Shown piece by piece: positions 30,983 to 38,651 of a stretch of 59,932 nt of DNA. The notes below the pieces were generated by a model. It was not told where the DNA came from. It made no database searches and worked only from the letters and a program-made list of their open reading frames with translations. A program made the position numbers and the translations under genes. Source of the stretch: Chloroflexota bacterium (GTDB taxonomy: Bacteria; Chloroflexota; Dehalococcoidia; Bin125); assembly GCA_028875225.1 (NCBI GenBank), contig JAPPFB010000024.1, positions 1 through 59,932 of the forward strand. Direction: 5' to 3'. Position 1 is the stretch's first letter. Each line of letters begins with the position of its first letter.

Positions 30983-32371
30983 TCAGATCGGAGGCCGCTG
31001 CCAGCCGCCGAGGTCGGTTTCGAGGGCGGCGGCGAGAGCCAGCGTGACGTCCTCTCGCCAGGGGTGGGCGAGGACCTGGACTCCAATGGGGAGACCGTCG
31101 CTGGACTCTCCGCAGCGGAGGGCGGTGCCCGGCCAGCCGGCGATGTTGTAGGGGCCGGTGTAGAACATGGTGCGCAGTTCTTCGCTGTAGGTTTGACCGT
31201 GTTCCGGGGCCGGGCGGGCCGCGACCGGCGCGACGATGGCGTCGTAGGGCTGGATGAACTGCAGCATCTCGCTGCGGAAGCGGTCCTGGTACTCCAACGA
31301 CTCGGTGAAGACATCGGTGTCGGTCGGTTCGATCTGGTCGAAAGCTTTCTTGAGGAATTCCGACTCCTCGGTCGTGCCCCACTTGTCGAGCATGCGCTGA
31401 ACCCAGGCGCGGCCGTCTCCGCCGCCGACCCGCGGCCACATGTCGACATACTCGGCCAGCGGAGGCGGCGTGTCGTTCTCGACCGACCCCACGCGCTCGG
31501 CCAGGGCGGTCACGGCGGCGTCGAGGACGGCGCGGGTGTCGTCGTCTGCGTCGAGATAGCCGTCGACATCGCAGTACCAGGCGATGTTGAGGCTGGCCAG
31601 GTCGACGTCCGCCGGATCTCTCAGGGGAACCGGATGAATGAACGGATCGATCCCATCCGGGCCGGAGATAATCGGCAAGGAGAGGGCGAGATCCTCGACG
31701 TAGCGGCACATGGGACCGATCGTGGTCCAGGCGTCGAGCGCGCCCATGCCCCAGGGCACGATGTGCCCGGTGCGGGGCACGCGACCGGCCGTCGGCTTGA
31801 TCCCGCAGATGCCGCTGAAGTGCGAGGGCAGCCGGATGCTGCCGCCGGTATCGCTGCCGAGGTCGAGCGGCGATCCGCCGGCCGAGACAATCGCCGCCGC
31901 GCCGCCGCTGGAGCCGCCGGGCGTGCGCTCGGGATTGAACGGATTGCGAGACTGGCCGTAGATCAGGTTGTCGGTCTCGCCTGACAGGGTCAACTCGGGC
32001 GTGTTGGTCTTACCCATCAGGATCGCGCCGGCGTCGCGCAGGCGGGCGGTGACCGTGGAGTCAGCTTCGGGCACGAAGTCCTTGCGGCCGAGCGTGCCCC
32101 CGGTGGTGATCACACCTTCCGTGTCGTGCGAGTCCTTGAGCGTGATCGGGACGCCGTGCAGCGGCCCCAGCTCGTCGCCGCGAGCAATGGCGGCGTCGGC
32201 TTCGGCGGCTTCGGCTCGGGCCCGGTCGGCGCAGAGCTGGACAACCGCGTTCAAGGTCGGATTGACCTCGTCGATTCGGGCGAGGTGCGCCTCGAGCACT
32301 TCCGAGGCCGAAACCTCGTGCTCGCGGATGGCTCGGCTGATTTCGGTGAGGGAAGAGAAGGTGTCGACCAT
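30983..32371 (-). CDS. Amidase (amidase-signature family)
   Basis: A 462-residue amidase. It has the Ser-Ser-Lys triad: Lys in PITLKDSHDTEG, the cis-Ser in RTPGGSSGGAAA and the nucleophile Ser in GSDTGGSIRLPS. These enzymes hydrolyse amides or act like GatA; the isolated position with enoyl-CoA hydratase downstream argues for a catabolic amidase. GGAGG precedes the ATG. Confidence 0.9.
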   Translation of the reverse strand: MVDTFSSLTEISRAIREHEVSASEVLEAHLARIDEVNPTLNAVVQLCADRARAEAAEADAAIARGDELGPLHGVPITLKDSHDTEGVITTGGTLGRKDFVPEADSTVTARLRDAGAILMGKTNTPELTLSGETDNLIYGQSRNPFNPERTPGGSSGGAAAIVSAGGSPLDLGSDTGGSIRLPSHFSGICGIKPTAGRVPRTGHIVPWGMGALDAWTTIGPMCRYVEDLALSLPIISGPDGIDPFIHPVPLRDPADVDLASLNIAWYCDVDGYLDADDDTRAVLDAAVTALAERVGSVENDTPPPLAEYVDMWPRVGGGDGRAWVQRMLDKWGTTEESEFLKKAFDQIEPTDTDVFTESLEYQDRFRSEMLQFIQPYDAIVAPVAARPAPEHGQTYSEELRTMFYTGPYNIAGWPGTALRCGESSDGLPIGVQVLAHPWREDVTLALAAALETDLGGWQRPPI

Positions 32372-32412
32372 GAGGCGCCTCCGGGCGGTTGCCGCGAGAC
32401 GCCTCTGGGGCG

Positions 32413-33219
32413 TCAGCGGCCCTTGAACTGGGCGGGACGCTTCTCGGCGAAGGCGGTGGTGCCTTCGCGCGCGTCCTCGGTGACCATGATTTCAGAGTAG
32501 AGCTGAGATTCCAACGTCATCCCCTCCGCGAAGCCGGACTGGAGCAGCACGCCTTCATAGGCGGCGCGCTTGGACGCCCGAACGGCGAGCGGTCCGTTGG
32601 ACGCGATCTCTTCGGCCCATTCGCGTGCGGTGGGCAGCAGATCGTCGGGCGTCGTGACGGCATTGGCGAGGCCGATCCGGTGAGCTTCGTGCGCATCCAG
32701 GTGGTTGGCGCGCAGCAACAACTCGAGCGCTTTGCCAAAGGGCACATAGCGGGCCAGGCGCTGGACCTGTCCGCCGCCGGGCAGCAGACCTCGTTTCGGG
32801 GCCATGGAGCCAATTCGCGCCGCCTCGCTCATGATTCGCAGGTCGCAGGACAGCGCAAGGGCAAATCCACCAGCCAGGCACCAGCCGTTGATCGCCGCGA
32901 TGACCGGCTTCCAGGTGTTGTCGGGTCCCCAACTTGATAAACCGGCAGCATTGGAGGATTGCGCTTGACGACCGCTCGCGGAGCGGGCGGCGCGGTTGAT
33001 CTCATCGTCGTGGGCGTCGGGTCGGACCAGGTCGCGGCCGGCGCAGAATGCGCGTCCGGCGCCGGTGATGATCGCGACGTGCAAGTTGTCGTCGGCGTCG
33101 AAGTCGGACCAGAACCTGTCGAGCTCCCGAGACATTTCGGGATTGATGGCGTTCATCCGCTCGGGGCGATCGAGCGTGATCGTGGCGATCTTGCCGTCGG
33201 TGTCGATGCGGACAGTCAT
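32413..33219 (-). CDS. Enoyl-CoA hydratase/isomerase family protein
   Basis: A 268-residue crotonase-fold protein. It has ATITLDRPERMNAINPEMSR, the oxyanion segment GAGRAFCAGRDLV and a second loop INGWCLAGGFALALSCDLR. A stretch of about 25 residues after DLVRPDAHD (NRAARSASGRQAQSSNAAG) is longer than in typical members. The catalytic Glu pair cannot be assigned with confidence, so hydratase or isomerase is open. It follows the MoaD-like gene by six bases. Confidence 0.88.
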   Translation of the reverse strand: MTVRIDTDGKIATITLDRPERMNAINPEMSRELDRFWSDFDADDNLHVAIITGAGRAFCAGRDLVRPDAHDDEINRAARSASGRQAQSSNAAGLSSWGPDNTWKPVIAAINGWCLAGGFALALSCDLRIMSEAARIGSMAPKRGLLPGGGQVQRLARYVPFGKALELLLRANHLDAHEAHRIGLANAVTTPDDLLPTAREWAEEIASNGPLAVRASKRAAYEGVLLQSGFAEGMTLESQLYSEIMVTEDAREGTTAFAEKRPAQFKGR

Positions 33220-33225
33220 TGGCGT

Positions 33226-33501
33226 CTATCCGCCCGCGACTGCGGGGACGATTGAGACCTCGTCGCCCTGGCTGAGCGCGGTGTGGAGGCCGTCGAGGAA
33301 TCGCACGTCTTCGCCGTTGACGAAAAGGTTGACGAATCGCCGAATCTCGCCGTCTTCGTCGACGATTCGCTCGCCGATCCCGGGGAACTGGCGCTCGAGG
33401 TCGAGCACGAGGTGTTGCAGGGTCTCGCCGCCCGCCTCAACGACATCGCGATCGGAGGTGAGGGCGCGCAAGGGAGTGGGGATGCGCACGGAAACGCTCA
33501 T
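33226..33501 (-). CDS. MoaD/ThiS-family ubiquitin-like sulfur carrier
   Basis: A 91-residue beta-grasp protein starting MSVSVRIPTPLRAL and ending PAVAGG. The terminal Gly-Gly is the residue pair that is adenylated and thiocarboxylated in MoaD, ThiS and archaeal SAMP proteins. VNLFVNGEDVRFLDGL and GDEVSIVPAVAGG are the typical final strands. Close linkage to enoyl-CoA hydratase rather than molybdopterin genes leaves its role open: cofactor sulfur donor, or protein modifier. A TTG codon directly before the ATG extends the frame by one residue. Confidence 0.82.
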   Translation of the reverse strand: MSVSVRIPTPLRALTSDRDVVEAGGETLQHLVLDLERQFPGIGERIVDEDGEIRRFVNLFVNGEDVRFLDGLHTALSQGDEVSIVPAVAGG

Positions 33502-33635
33502 CAATGGAGCTCGATTCGTTTTGTAGTCGTCCTGATGGCATAGAGATTAGCGCGGGAATCGGGGGAGGTCTGCGCTCGCCGATGCAGTCCGATGCAGGAT
33601 GGCCAGTGACGGACCACGGGGCGCTAGTCGTCAGG

Positions 33636-33962
33636 CTAATCGTCAGGCTGATCGGGTTCCCAGAGAATCCGGCACGTGCCGCAGACCAGCGCGGATATCA
33701 CCTCGCGTCCACCGTCGCTCTCCAGGTCAAGGGTCTCGTATTCGATATCCGCTTCGGCGCCGCAATCCGGGCACAGCGGACGCAGCACATAGTCGAAGTC
33801 GCCCGAGGTCACAGAGCTGCGATGGACGAGCGTGTCGATGTCGACCCACTCGTCAAAGGGCACCGAGCGGACGGCAAAGCTGGCCAGGTCGGCGGAAGGA
33901 TCGGCCGACATGCCCTCACCGGGCGGGTCGCCAGGCGTGCGTCCGCCGCTGCGCGTACTCAT
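33636..33962 (-). CDS. Small putative zinc-ribbon protein
   Basis: A 108-residue protein. A Pro/Gly-rich N-terminus precedes WVDIDTLVHRSSVTSGDF. Two Cys pairs, RPLCPDCGAEAD and ALVCGTCRILW, sit about 35 residues apart and would bind one zinc. No family recognised. A TACAAT box lies exactly six bases before the ATG and no ribosome site is seen. Confidence 0.6.
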   Translation of the reverse strand: MSTRSGGRTPGDPPGEGMSADPSADLASFAVRSVPFDEWVDIDTLVHRSSVTSGDFDYVLRPLCPDCGAEADIEYETLDLESDGGREVISALVCGTCRILWEPDQPDD

Positions 33963-33968
33963 GCGTGC

Positions 33969-33974
33969 ATTGTA
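33969..33974 (-). promoter_or_regulatory. TACAAT -10 box six bases before the zinc-ribbon gene
   Basis: TACAAT on the minus strand, six bases, then ATG at 33962. This is the clearest leaderless-type promoter in the window together with the one at 21900. A -35 element is not obvious. Confidence 0.55.
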
Positions 33975-34000
33975 CGTTCGGGGTGCGGTTGCACGACCGA

Positions 34001-34255
34001 CTAGCGACGGTACATAGAACGGACGGCCGAATCGGCGTCGTCTTCGTTCCAGGTTTGCCGACTGCCGCCGCGGCGACCGGTGAAGATGTCGGAGTTGTTG
34101 ATCCGCTTGTCTTCTGGAATTGAATTGTAGAACTCACGTCGCGAGTTACAACGTACGCAATGTCCCACGGAGGTTGCACCGTCTGGCGTGTCGATCAGCC
34201 AGATGTGCGCACATTGCGGGGAGGCGACGGCGGCCTGGGTTACAGCAGTAACCAT
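34001..34255 (-). CDS. Small putative zinc-binding protein
   Basis: An 84-residue protein with QCAHIWLIDTPDGATS and VGHCVRCNSRREFYNS. One Cys-x2-His and one Cys-x2-Cys pair are placed for a zinc site. The second half is polar and probably disordered. Similar short proteins with CxHxWxI...PDG...CxxC are, from memory, frequent in Chloroflexota. GGAG precedes the ATG. Function unknown. Confidence 0.6.
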   Translation of the reverse strand: MVTAVTQAAVASPQCAHIWLIDTPDGATSVGHCVRCNSRREFYNSIPEDKRINNSDIFTGRRGGSRQTWNEDDADSAVRSMYRR

Positions 34256-34405
34256 GTCATATCTCCGAGGAGATTGGCCCGCCGCCTGGCGTCCTGTTCG
34301 CGGATTGTACTTGACGTAGTCGCCGCGACTCCCCTTACGTTCGCAAATTTGGTAAAGCGTGTCAACTCCAGTTAACAGTTGGCGTTATGTCGCTACACAG
34401 TACAA

Positions 34406-34435
34406 TTGACTCAAAAGGACGTTCGGGAATACAAT
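34406..34435 (+). promoter_or_regulatory. Sigma-70-like promoter on the plus strand without a plus-strand gene
   Basis: TTGACT (34406-34411), an 18-base spacer and TACAAT (34430-34435). The region 34256-34497 is the most AT-rich intergenic stretch of the window. A transcript starting near 34442 would run antisense into the 3' end of the peroxiredoxin gene. It could drive an antisense RNA or be chance. Confidence 0.4.
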
Positions 34436-34457
34436 GGTATAAGCGCTTAACCATTTT

Positions 34458-34489
34458 ACTCTTTGGCTCAACGGATCGCGGCAAAGAGT
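34458..34489. terminator. Inverted repeat just downstream of the peroxiredoxin stop
   Basis: ACTCTTTG and CAAAGAGT form perfect 8-base arms with a 16-base loop, nine bases past the stop of the minus-strand peroxiredoxin. No T-run follows on the minus strand, so termination efficiency is uncertain. A second palindrome, TAAGCGCTTA, lies at 34440-34449. Confidence 0.4.
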
Positions 34490-34497
34490 CGACGCAA

Positions 34498-34953
34498 CTA
34501 TGCCATGGACTTGAGGTACTCGAGCGCACCCTCGGGATGCGCGTTGAAGTCGCGGGGCGCGTCGATGATGTGCCGCACCACGCCGTCGGCGTCGATCACG
34601 TAGGTCATCCGGGCGGTGATGCCGCGCTCCTCATTGAGAATGCCCCAGGCCTTGCCCGTCCGGCCCCAGGGAAAGTCGCCGAGCAGCGGGAACTCGAGTC
34701 CCAACTCGATCGCGTACGCGCCATTGGCGAACGGGGAGTCGACGGAAATGCCCAGCACCTGGGCGCCGGCCTCCTGGAACTCGCTGTGCAGTTCCTGGAA
34801 GCGGCTCAGTTCGTTCGTTCAACCGCCGGTGAAGGCGAGCACGTACCAGGCGACCACGACCGTTTGACCGCGGTACTCGGAGAGCGTGTGTTCCTTGCGG
34901 TCGCCGTCCATCAACGTGAAGTCGGGGGCGACCTGACCGATTTCGACTGCCAT
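34498..34953 (-). CDS. Selenoprotein peroxiredoxin (AhpE/1-Cys type), TGA = Sec45
   Basis: A 151-residue AhpE-like peroxiredoxin. It starts MAVEIGQVAPDFTLMDG at 34953 and reads in one frame to TAG at 34498 except for one TGA at 34819-34821 (codon 45). Around it is VLAFTGG-U-TNELSRFQEL; AhpE has its peroxidatic Cys at position 45 in the same AFTGxC context. Downstream homology is strong: LGISVDSPFANGAYA, FPLLGDF, EERGITARMTYVIDADG. Thr42 and Arg115 fit the active-site Thr and Arg. The protein has no Cys at all, so a one-Sec mechanism with an external thiol is expected. A SECIS-type hairpin follows the TGA. A conventional gene call starts at the internal GTG at 34758 and loses the active site. 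Confidence 0.9.
34773..34798 (-). promoter_or_regulatory. Bacterial SECIS-type hairpin of the peroxiredoxin
   Basis: On the minus strand GGAACU pairs with AGUUCC around the 8-base loop GCACAGCG. Below an A-A mismatch, CC pairs with GG. The first loop base is G and 29 bases separate the UGA from the loop. The bacterial SECIS model asks for 16-37 bases and a G in the first two loop positions. It lies inside the coding region, as bacterial SECIS elements must. Confidence 0.8.
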
Positions 34954-35053
34954 GAGTTCGTTCCTGCCTGCGTTGCGCTCTTGCCTGCCGGGGCGCCTGT
35001 GCTCGTCAGCTGCGCGTGGGGGTCGTCGTTCTGTTCATATTCTAGTCGCTGGG

Positions 35054-35059
35054 TATACT
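35054..35059 (+). promoter_or_regulatory. TATACT -10 box six bases before the DUF3090 start
   Basis: TATACT, six bases, ATG at 35066. No Shine-Dalgarno sequence lies between, so the mRNA is probably leaderless. Confidence 0.5.
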
Positions 35060-35065
35060 TCGGCC

Positions 35066-35611
35066 ATGGCTAACGGCGCCGAGTATGACCTGGGTGCGGC
35101 GGAGGCTCTGGAAGCGGAAGCGATCGGCCCGCCCGGTCAGCGACGGTTCCGGTTGCGCGTGATCGCGGGCGATCAGACGGCCTCGATCTGGTGCGAGAAG
35201 ACGCAGGTCAGCGCGTTGGCTGAGGCGATCCAACAGGTGCTGGCGCGTCATCGACGGTCCGGAGAAGGACGACGCCCGGCATCACGCCCGTTGGAGCCGT
35301 TCCCGGACCGGGCAACGCACGATTTCCTGGCCGGGAGGATCGCGCTGGGGTACGACGAAGACGCCGATACGATCACGCTGTTCGCCACGGATGTCGAAGA
35401 GGGTGGAACGAATGCGACGCCGACCCTGCGGGTTGACATCGGCCGGCTCGCGGCGCGGCTATTCACGGTCCAGGCCGAGGAGACCGTTGCGGGCGGGCGC
35501 CCGACCTGTCCATTGTGCAAGCAACCGATCGAGGGTGCGGAGCACCTCTGCCCTCGGACCAACGGCCACGCCGAGGATGCACTTGCCGAAATCGGGCCGC
35601 CCGACTTCTAG
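35066..35611 (+). CDS. DUF3090 family protein
   Basis: A 181-residue protein. It starts MANGAEYDLGAAEALEAEAI and continues GPPGQRRFRLRVIAGDQTAS, IWCEKTQVSALAEAIQQVL and FLAGRIALGYDEDADTITLF, the DUF3090 pattern. The C-terminus has a zinc-ribbon-like RPTCPLCKQPIEG with a later LCPRTNG. In Actinobacteria and Chloroflexota this family often lies beside a histidine phosphatase gene; here an MFS transporter follows by 15 bases. Biochemical role unknown. Confidence 0.82.
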   Translation: MANGAEYDLGAAEALEAEAIGPPGQRRFRLRVIAGDQTASIWCEKTQVSALAEAIQQVLARHRRSGEGRRPASRPLEPFPDRATHDFLAGRIALGYDEDADTITLFATDVEEGGTNATPTLRVDIGRLAARLFTVQAEETVAGGRPTCPLCKQPIEGAEHLCPRTNGHAEDALAEIGPPDF

Positions 35612-35626
35612 GCCCGGAGGCGAGCG

Positions 35627-36943
35627 TTGTCGACGTACGAAGGCGCGCGGTCACGAGACTGGCTGACCGCGCGGCCGGCGCCACAGCACGCGGCGTTTCT
35701 ACGCACGGTGGCGCGCGCGGCCGCGGGAATTCCTCCACAGCGGCCTCCGCTGTGGACCCTTCAGTACGCGTTCTCGCTGCTGGGCACGGCGTCGTTTTTC
35801 GCCTGCTTCTTCTATCTGACGACGACGCTGCCGCGGGAAATGACCGACCTGGGATTCAATCTCTTCGAGATTGGTCTCGTGGTCGGCGGCTACGCCGCGA
35901 TTCCGATCTTCCTGCGCCCGCTCGTGGGACGCTGGAGCGACGGCGGTCATCGGATCCGGCAGATGCGGATCGCGCTCGTCGCGTTTATCGGATCGTTCAT
36001 CCTGATGATCTTCACCGACAATCTCTGGGCGCTGTTCGCGCTGCGCTGCGTGCAGGGCGTCGGCATGGCGTTCTATCCCACGTCGGCGGGATCGCTGGTG
36101 GCCGAGATCGTGCCGCCCATGCGCCGCGGTGAAGGGCTCGGGTTCTTCGGTCTGTCGACCAGTTTCGCCCAGACGCTCTCGCCGGTGGCCGGCGGGGCGA
36201 TCGCGGCGTTCGCCGGATTTGAGGGCGTGATGCTGCTCGGCGCGGCGACCGCCGTGCTCTCGTTGCTGGTCACGATCTTCCAGCGCGAACCGCCGGCGCC
36301 CGTTGCTCCGCCGCCGCCGATTTCGTTGAAGGCGCTGATCCCGGCGCGAGCCGTCTTCCCGATGCTCGTCTTCCTCAGTGTCACCCTGGGATTTTCGGTT
36401 GCCGCGGCGTTCCTTGAACCGCTGGCCGATCAGCCGCAGCGCAATCTGGGATTCGTGCCGTTGTTCTTCATGTTCTCAGGGCTCGGAGCCATGCTCTCGC
36501 GTCCGTTGGCCGGACGCATATCCGATCGCGTTGGCCGGGTGCCGGTGATCATTCCCGGTCTGATCGCCACATGCGCGGGGATGGCGTTGGTGGCACAATC
36601 AGAGACAGCGGCGATGCTCTGGCTCGCCGGCATTTTGACGGGGATTGGCATGGGCGGCGCGCACACCGGACTGCTGGCCCTAGCGGTGGATCGGGTTGCC
36701 GCGAATCAGCGCGGCGGCGCCACGGCGACGTTCCAACTGGCCTGGGATGTGGGCGGCTTCGCGTCGTTCCTGATTGGCATCGTGGGCGCCTTCTTCAATG
36801 TCGAGATGATCTTCTGGGTCGCTGCCTTGGGCGCCATCGTTGCGCTAAGCGGACTGATGCTGGGCCGCGTCATGGGCTGGACCCGGTCCGCGCCGCCGGC
36901 GATGGAGCCGCTGGGCGCCGGCGCGGCCGCGGGAGGCGGGTGA
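35627..36943 (+). CDS. MFS transporter
   Basis: A 438-residue major-facilitator protein with about 12 membrane helices. A 45-residue soluble N-terminus precedes the first helix (LQYAFSLLGTASFFACFFYL). The loop 2-3 motif is RPLVGRWSDGGHRIRQMRI and the half-repeat copy is RPLAGRISDRVGRVPVI, both close to the MFS signature. The start is TTG, with GGAGG seven bases upstream. Substrate unknown; drug or sugar-type efflux is typical for this subgroup. Confidence 0.86.
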   Translation: MSTYEGARSRDWLTARPAPQHAAFLRTVARAAAGIPPQRPPLWTLQYAFSLLGTASFFACFFYLTTTLPREMTDLGFNLFEIGLVVGGYAAIPIFLRPLVGRWSDGGHRIRQMRIALVAFIGSFILMIFTDNLWALFALRCVQGVGMAFYPTSAGSLVAEIVPPMRRGEGLGFFGLSTSFAQTLSPVAGGAIAAFAGFEGVMLLGAATAVLSLLVTIFQREPPAPVAPPPPISLKALIPARAVFPMLVFLSVTLGFSVAAAFLEPLADQPQRNLGFVPLFFMFSGLGAMLSRPLAGRISDRVGRVPVIIPGLIATCAGMALVAQSETAAMLWLAGILTGIGMGGAHTGLLALAVDRVAANQRGGATATFQLAWDVGGFASFLIGIVGAFFNVEMIFWVAALGAIVALSGLMLGRVMGWTRSAPPAMEPLGAGAAAGGG

Positions 36944-36949
36944 TGCCAG

Positions 36950-37495
36950 GTGTCGCACTGGACCCAACCCCCTGATCCACAGGAGTTGCAGGAACTCGCC
37001 CGGGAGTCCAGGCCGGCCGAGGCGTTCGATCGGCGCTGGTACGGCGCGGCGTTCCTGGCGGGCATCCTGATGGTCTGCATCCTGGGATTCGGCACTGATG
37101 TGTTCGACAGCGGTCCCAGCGAGGGTGATGTGAGCAGCGCATATCGAAGCGGCGTGGACCAGGGCGTGGCGTCGGCTGAGGCGTTCTGGGAGGACGAACT
37201 GGTTGATCGCTGGTGGGAGGGCTACAAGCGGGGCCAGGCCTCGGAGACCAGCATGGCGCCGGTCATTCTCAAGGCCATGCGCGACGGATTCAGCTGGGAG
37301 GCCGGTTTCGAGGCGGGCCTGGATTCGGAAGACGTCGACATCGATGCGAGCTACCGCGAAGGATGGATGCAGGGATACCGCGACGCCTGGACCCGGGTAA
37401 CCGGTGTGTCGTCGGGCGCCCGGTTTGTTCCTCATCCTCCCGGCCCGGGATACGCCAGCCGGGTGCGCTGGCAGGAAGGAGGGGGTGAGCCTTGA
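36950..37495 (+). CDS. Membrane-anchored protein with YxxG helical repeats, copy 1
   Basis: A 181-residue protein with a GTG start. One membrane helix (FLAGILMVCILGFGTDVF, residues about 36-53) is followed by an outside domain with recurrent aromatic-Gly motifs: AYRSGVDQGVASAE, GYKRGQAS, FEAGLDSE, YREGWMQGYRDAW. The Gly spacing suggests tightly packed helices. No family recognised. It follows the MFS gene by six bases and overlaps the next, related gene. Confidence 0.6.
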   Translation: MSHWTQPPDPQELQELARESRPAEAFDRRWYGAAFLAGILMVCILGFGTDVFDSGPSEGDVSSAYRSGVDQGVASAEAFWEDELVDRWWEGYKRGQASETSMAPVILKAMRDGFSWEAGFEAGLDSEDVDIDASYREGWMQGYRDAWTRVTGVSSGARFVPHPPGPGYASRVRWQEGGGEP

Positions 37496-37947
37496 AACGC
37501 AGGATCACACTTGCACTGGTCGTGTCTTTCGCCGGGGGCGTATTGCTGATGGCGGGCCTCGGCGGAGCGCTGGGGACCTTCGACCGCGGGCCCACCGACA
37601 TCGATGTCCGCGATGCGCGGCAGCGAGGCCTGGCCGACGGCCAGGCGGAAGTCGATGTGGGCAAAGAGGCGGCTGCCGAGGAGCAGGAGCGGCTTGGCTT
37701 CGAGCGCGGCCGCGAGGCGACGGAGTGGCTCTCGCTGGACCGGTTGCCCAATCCCGATGGCTGGTTTGCGGGCGTTGCCGCCGGGCGCAAACGCCTGAAT
37801 GAGATGGCGATCGAAGCCTTTCAGGCGGGCGTCGAAGACGGCGAACGCCTGGGCCGCGAAGAGGGGCTGATGTTCCTGCGAGAGCAGGAGGCGGGTGGTC
37901 GGACCTCGGAACCGGACGGGTCGAGCACTCAGACCGGGAGTCAGTAG
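37492..37947 (+). CDS. Membrane-anchored protein with Gly-rich helical repeats, copy 2
   Basis: A 151-residue protein starting at a TTG that overlaps the previous stop (TTGA); GGAAGGAGGGGG lies just upstream. It has a signal-anchor helix (LALVVSFAGGVLLMAGLGG) and an acidic helical domain. Motifs of the same type as the preceding protein appear in ARQRGLADGQAE, AGVAAGRKRLNE and FQAGVEDGERLGREEG. It ends in a Ser/Thr/Gln tail. The pair probably arose by duplication and may form a complex. Confidence 0.55.
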   Translation: MKRRITLALVVSFAGGVLLMAGLGGALGTFDRGPTDIDVRDARQRGLADGQAEVDVGKEAAAEEQERLGFERGREATEWLSLDRLPNPDGWFAGVAAGRKRLNEMAIEAFQAGVEDGERLGREEGLMFLREQEAGGRTSEPDGSSTQTGSQ

Positions 37948-37949
37948 GC

Positions 37950-38615
37950 TCAGCCGTCGGGAGTTCGTTGCCCCCACTCGTTCCAATGGATGATCTCGTC
38001 CAGGGGTACGCGTGGCGCGGGCTTGAAGTCGTCGCCGCTGAAATAGGCCATGGGCAACAGGACCGCCTGGGTGACGTCGTCGGGAATGCCCAGCAGTTCC
38101 TGCGAGAGCGACTCGTCGCGCAGGTGCAGGGTGGTCCAGGCCATGCCGATGCCGCGGGAACGGGCCGCCAGCATGAAGGACCAGGCGCCGGGGATGACGG
38201 AGCCGTAGGTCGCCGCCTGCGCCATCTGCCCGGCGTCTTCGACACGGCCGTTGATGCAGGCGATGAGCAATGCCGGACAGCGGTGCATCTCTCTCGCGAG
38301 ATACGTGGCGGATTTGGTCACGCCGGCTTCAGCCGCCGCGCGCGAGTCGCCAGCCGGCCAGCGCGGCCCGTCGTCCGCCCGGGCCTGGGCCAGCTCCTCG
38401 AAGCTGTCCCGGTAGATCCTGGCGACGCCGGCGATCTTCTCAGGGTCGGTCAGCACCATCCACTGCCATTGCTGTGAATTGGACGCCGTCGGCGCTTGCA
38501 GGGCAATCTCGAGACACTCCCGGATTACTTCTGGCTCGATCGCTCGATCAAAGTCGAGACGCAGCCTGACCGATCGAGTCGTCGTGAGGATGTAGTCGGA
38601 TTCGTAGCGACTCAT
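37950..38615 (-). CDS. Nitroreductase family protein
   Basis: A 221-residue FMN-dependent nitroreductase-fold protein. SVRLRLDFDRAIEPEVIREC and LQAPTASNSQQWQWMVLTDP form the N-terminal FMN phosphate-binding part. GSVIPGAWSFMLAARSRGIG and LLGIPDDVTQAVLLPMAY are the family's second-half motifs. Likely an NAD(P)H-dependent reductase of nitro or quinone compounds; the true substrate is unknown. AGGAGGG precedes the ATG. It converges on the preceding gene with two bases between stops. Confidence 0.88.
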   Translation of the reverse strand: MSRYESDYILTTTRSVRLRLDFDRAIEPEVIRECLEIALQAPTASNSQQWQWMVLTDPEKIAGVARIYRDSFEELAQARADDGPRWPAGDSRAAAEAGVTKSATYLAREMHRCPALLIACINGRVEDAGQMAQAATYGSVIPGAWSFMLAARSRGIGMAWTTLHLRDESLSQELLGIPDDVTQAVLLPMAYFSGDDFKPAPRVPLDEIIHWNEWGQRTPDG

Positions 38616-38651
38616 GGGCGTGTTCCCTCCTGATGGTCGAACGAATGCTAC

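Noticed and set aside
34498-34758. Short 86-residue peroxiredoxin fragment starting at the internal GTG
   Set aside because: It lacks the N-terminal half and the active site, while the upstream frame encodes exactly those parts through the TGA codon.
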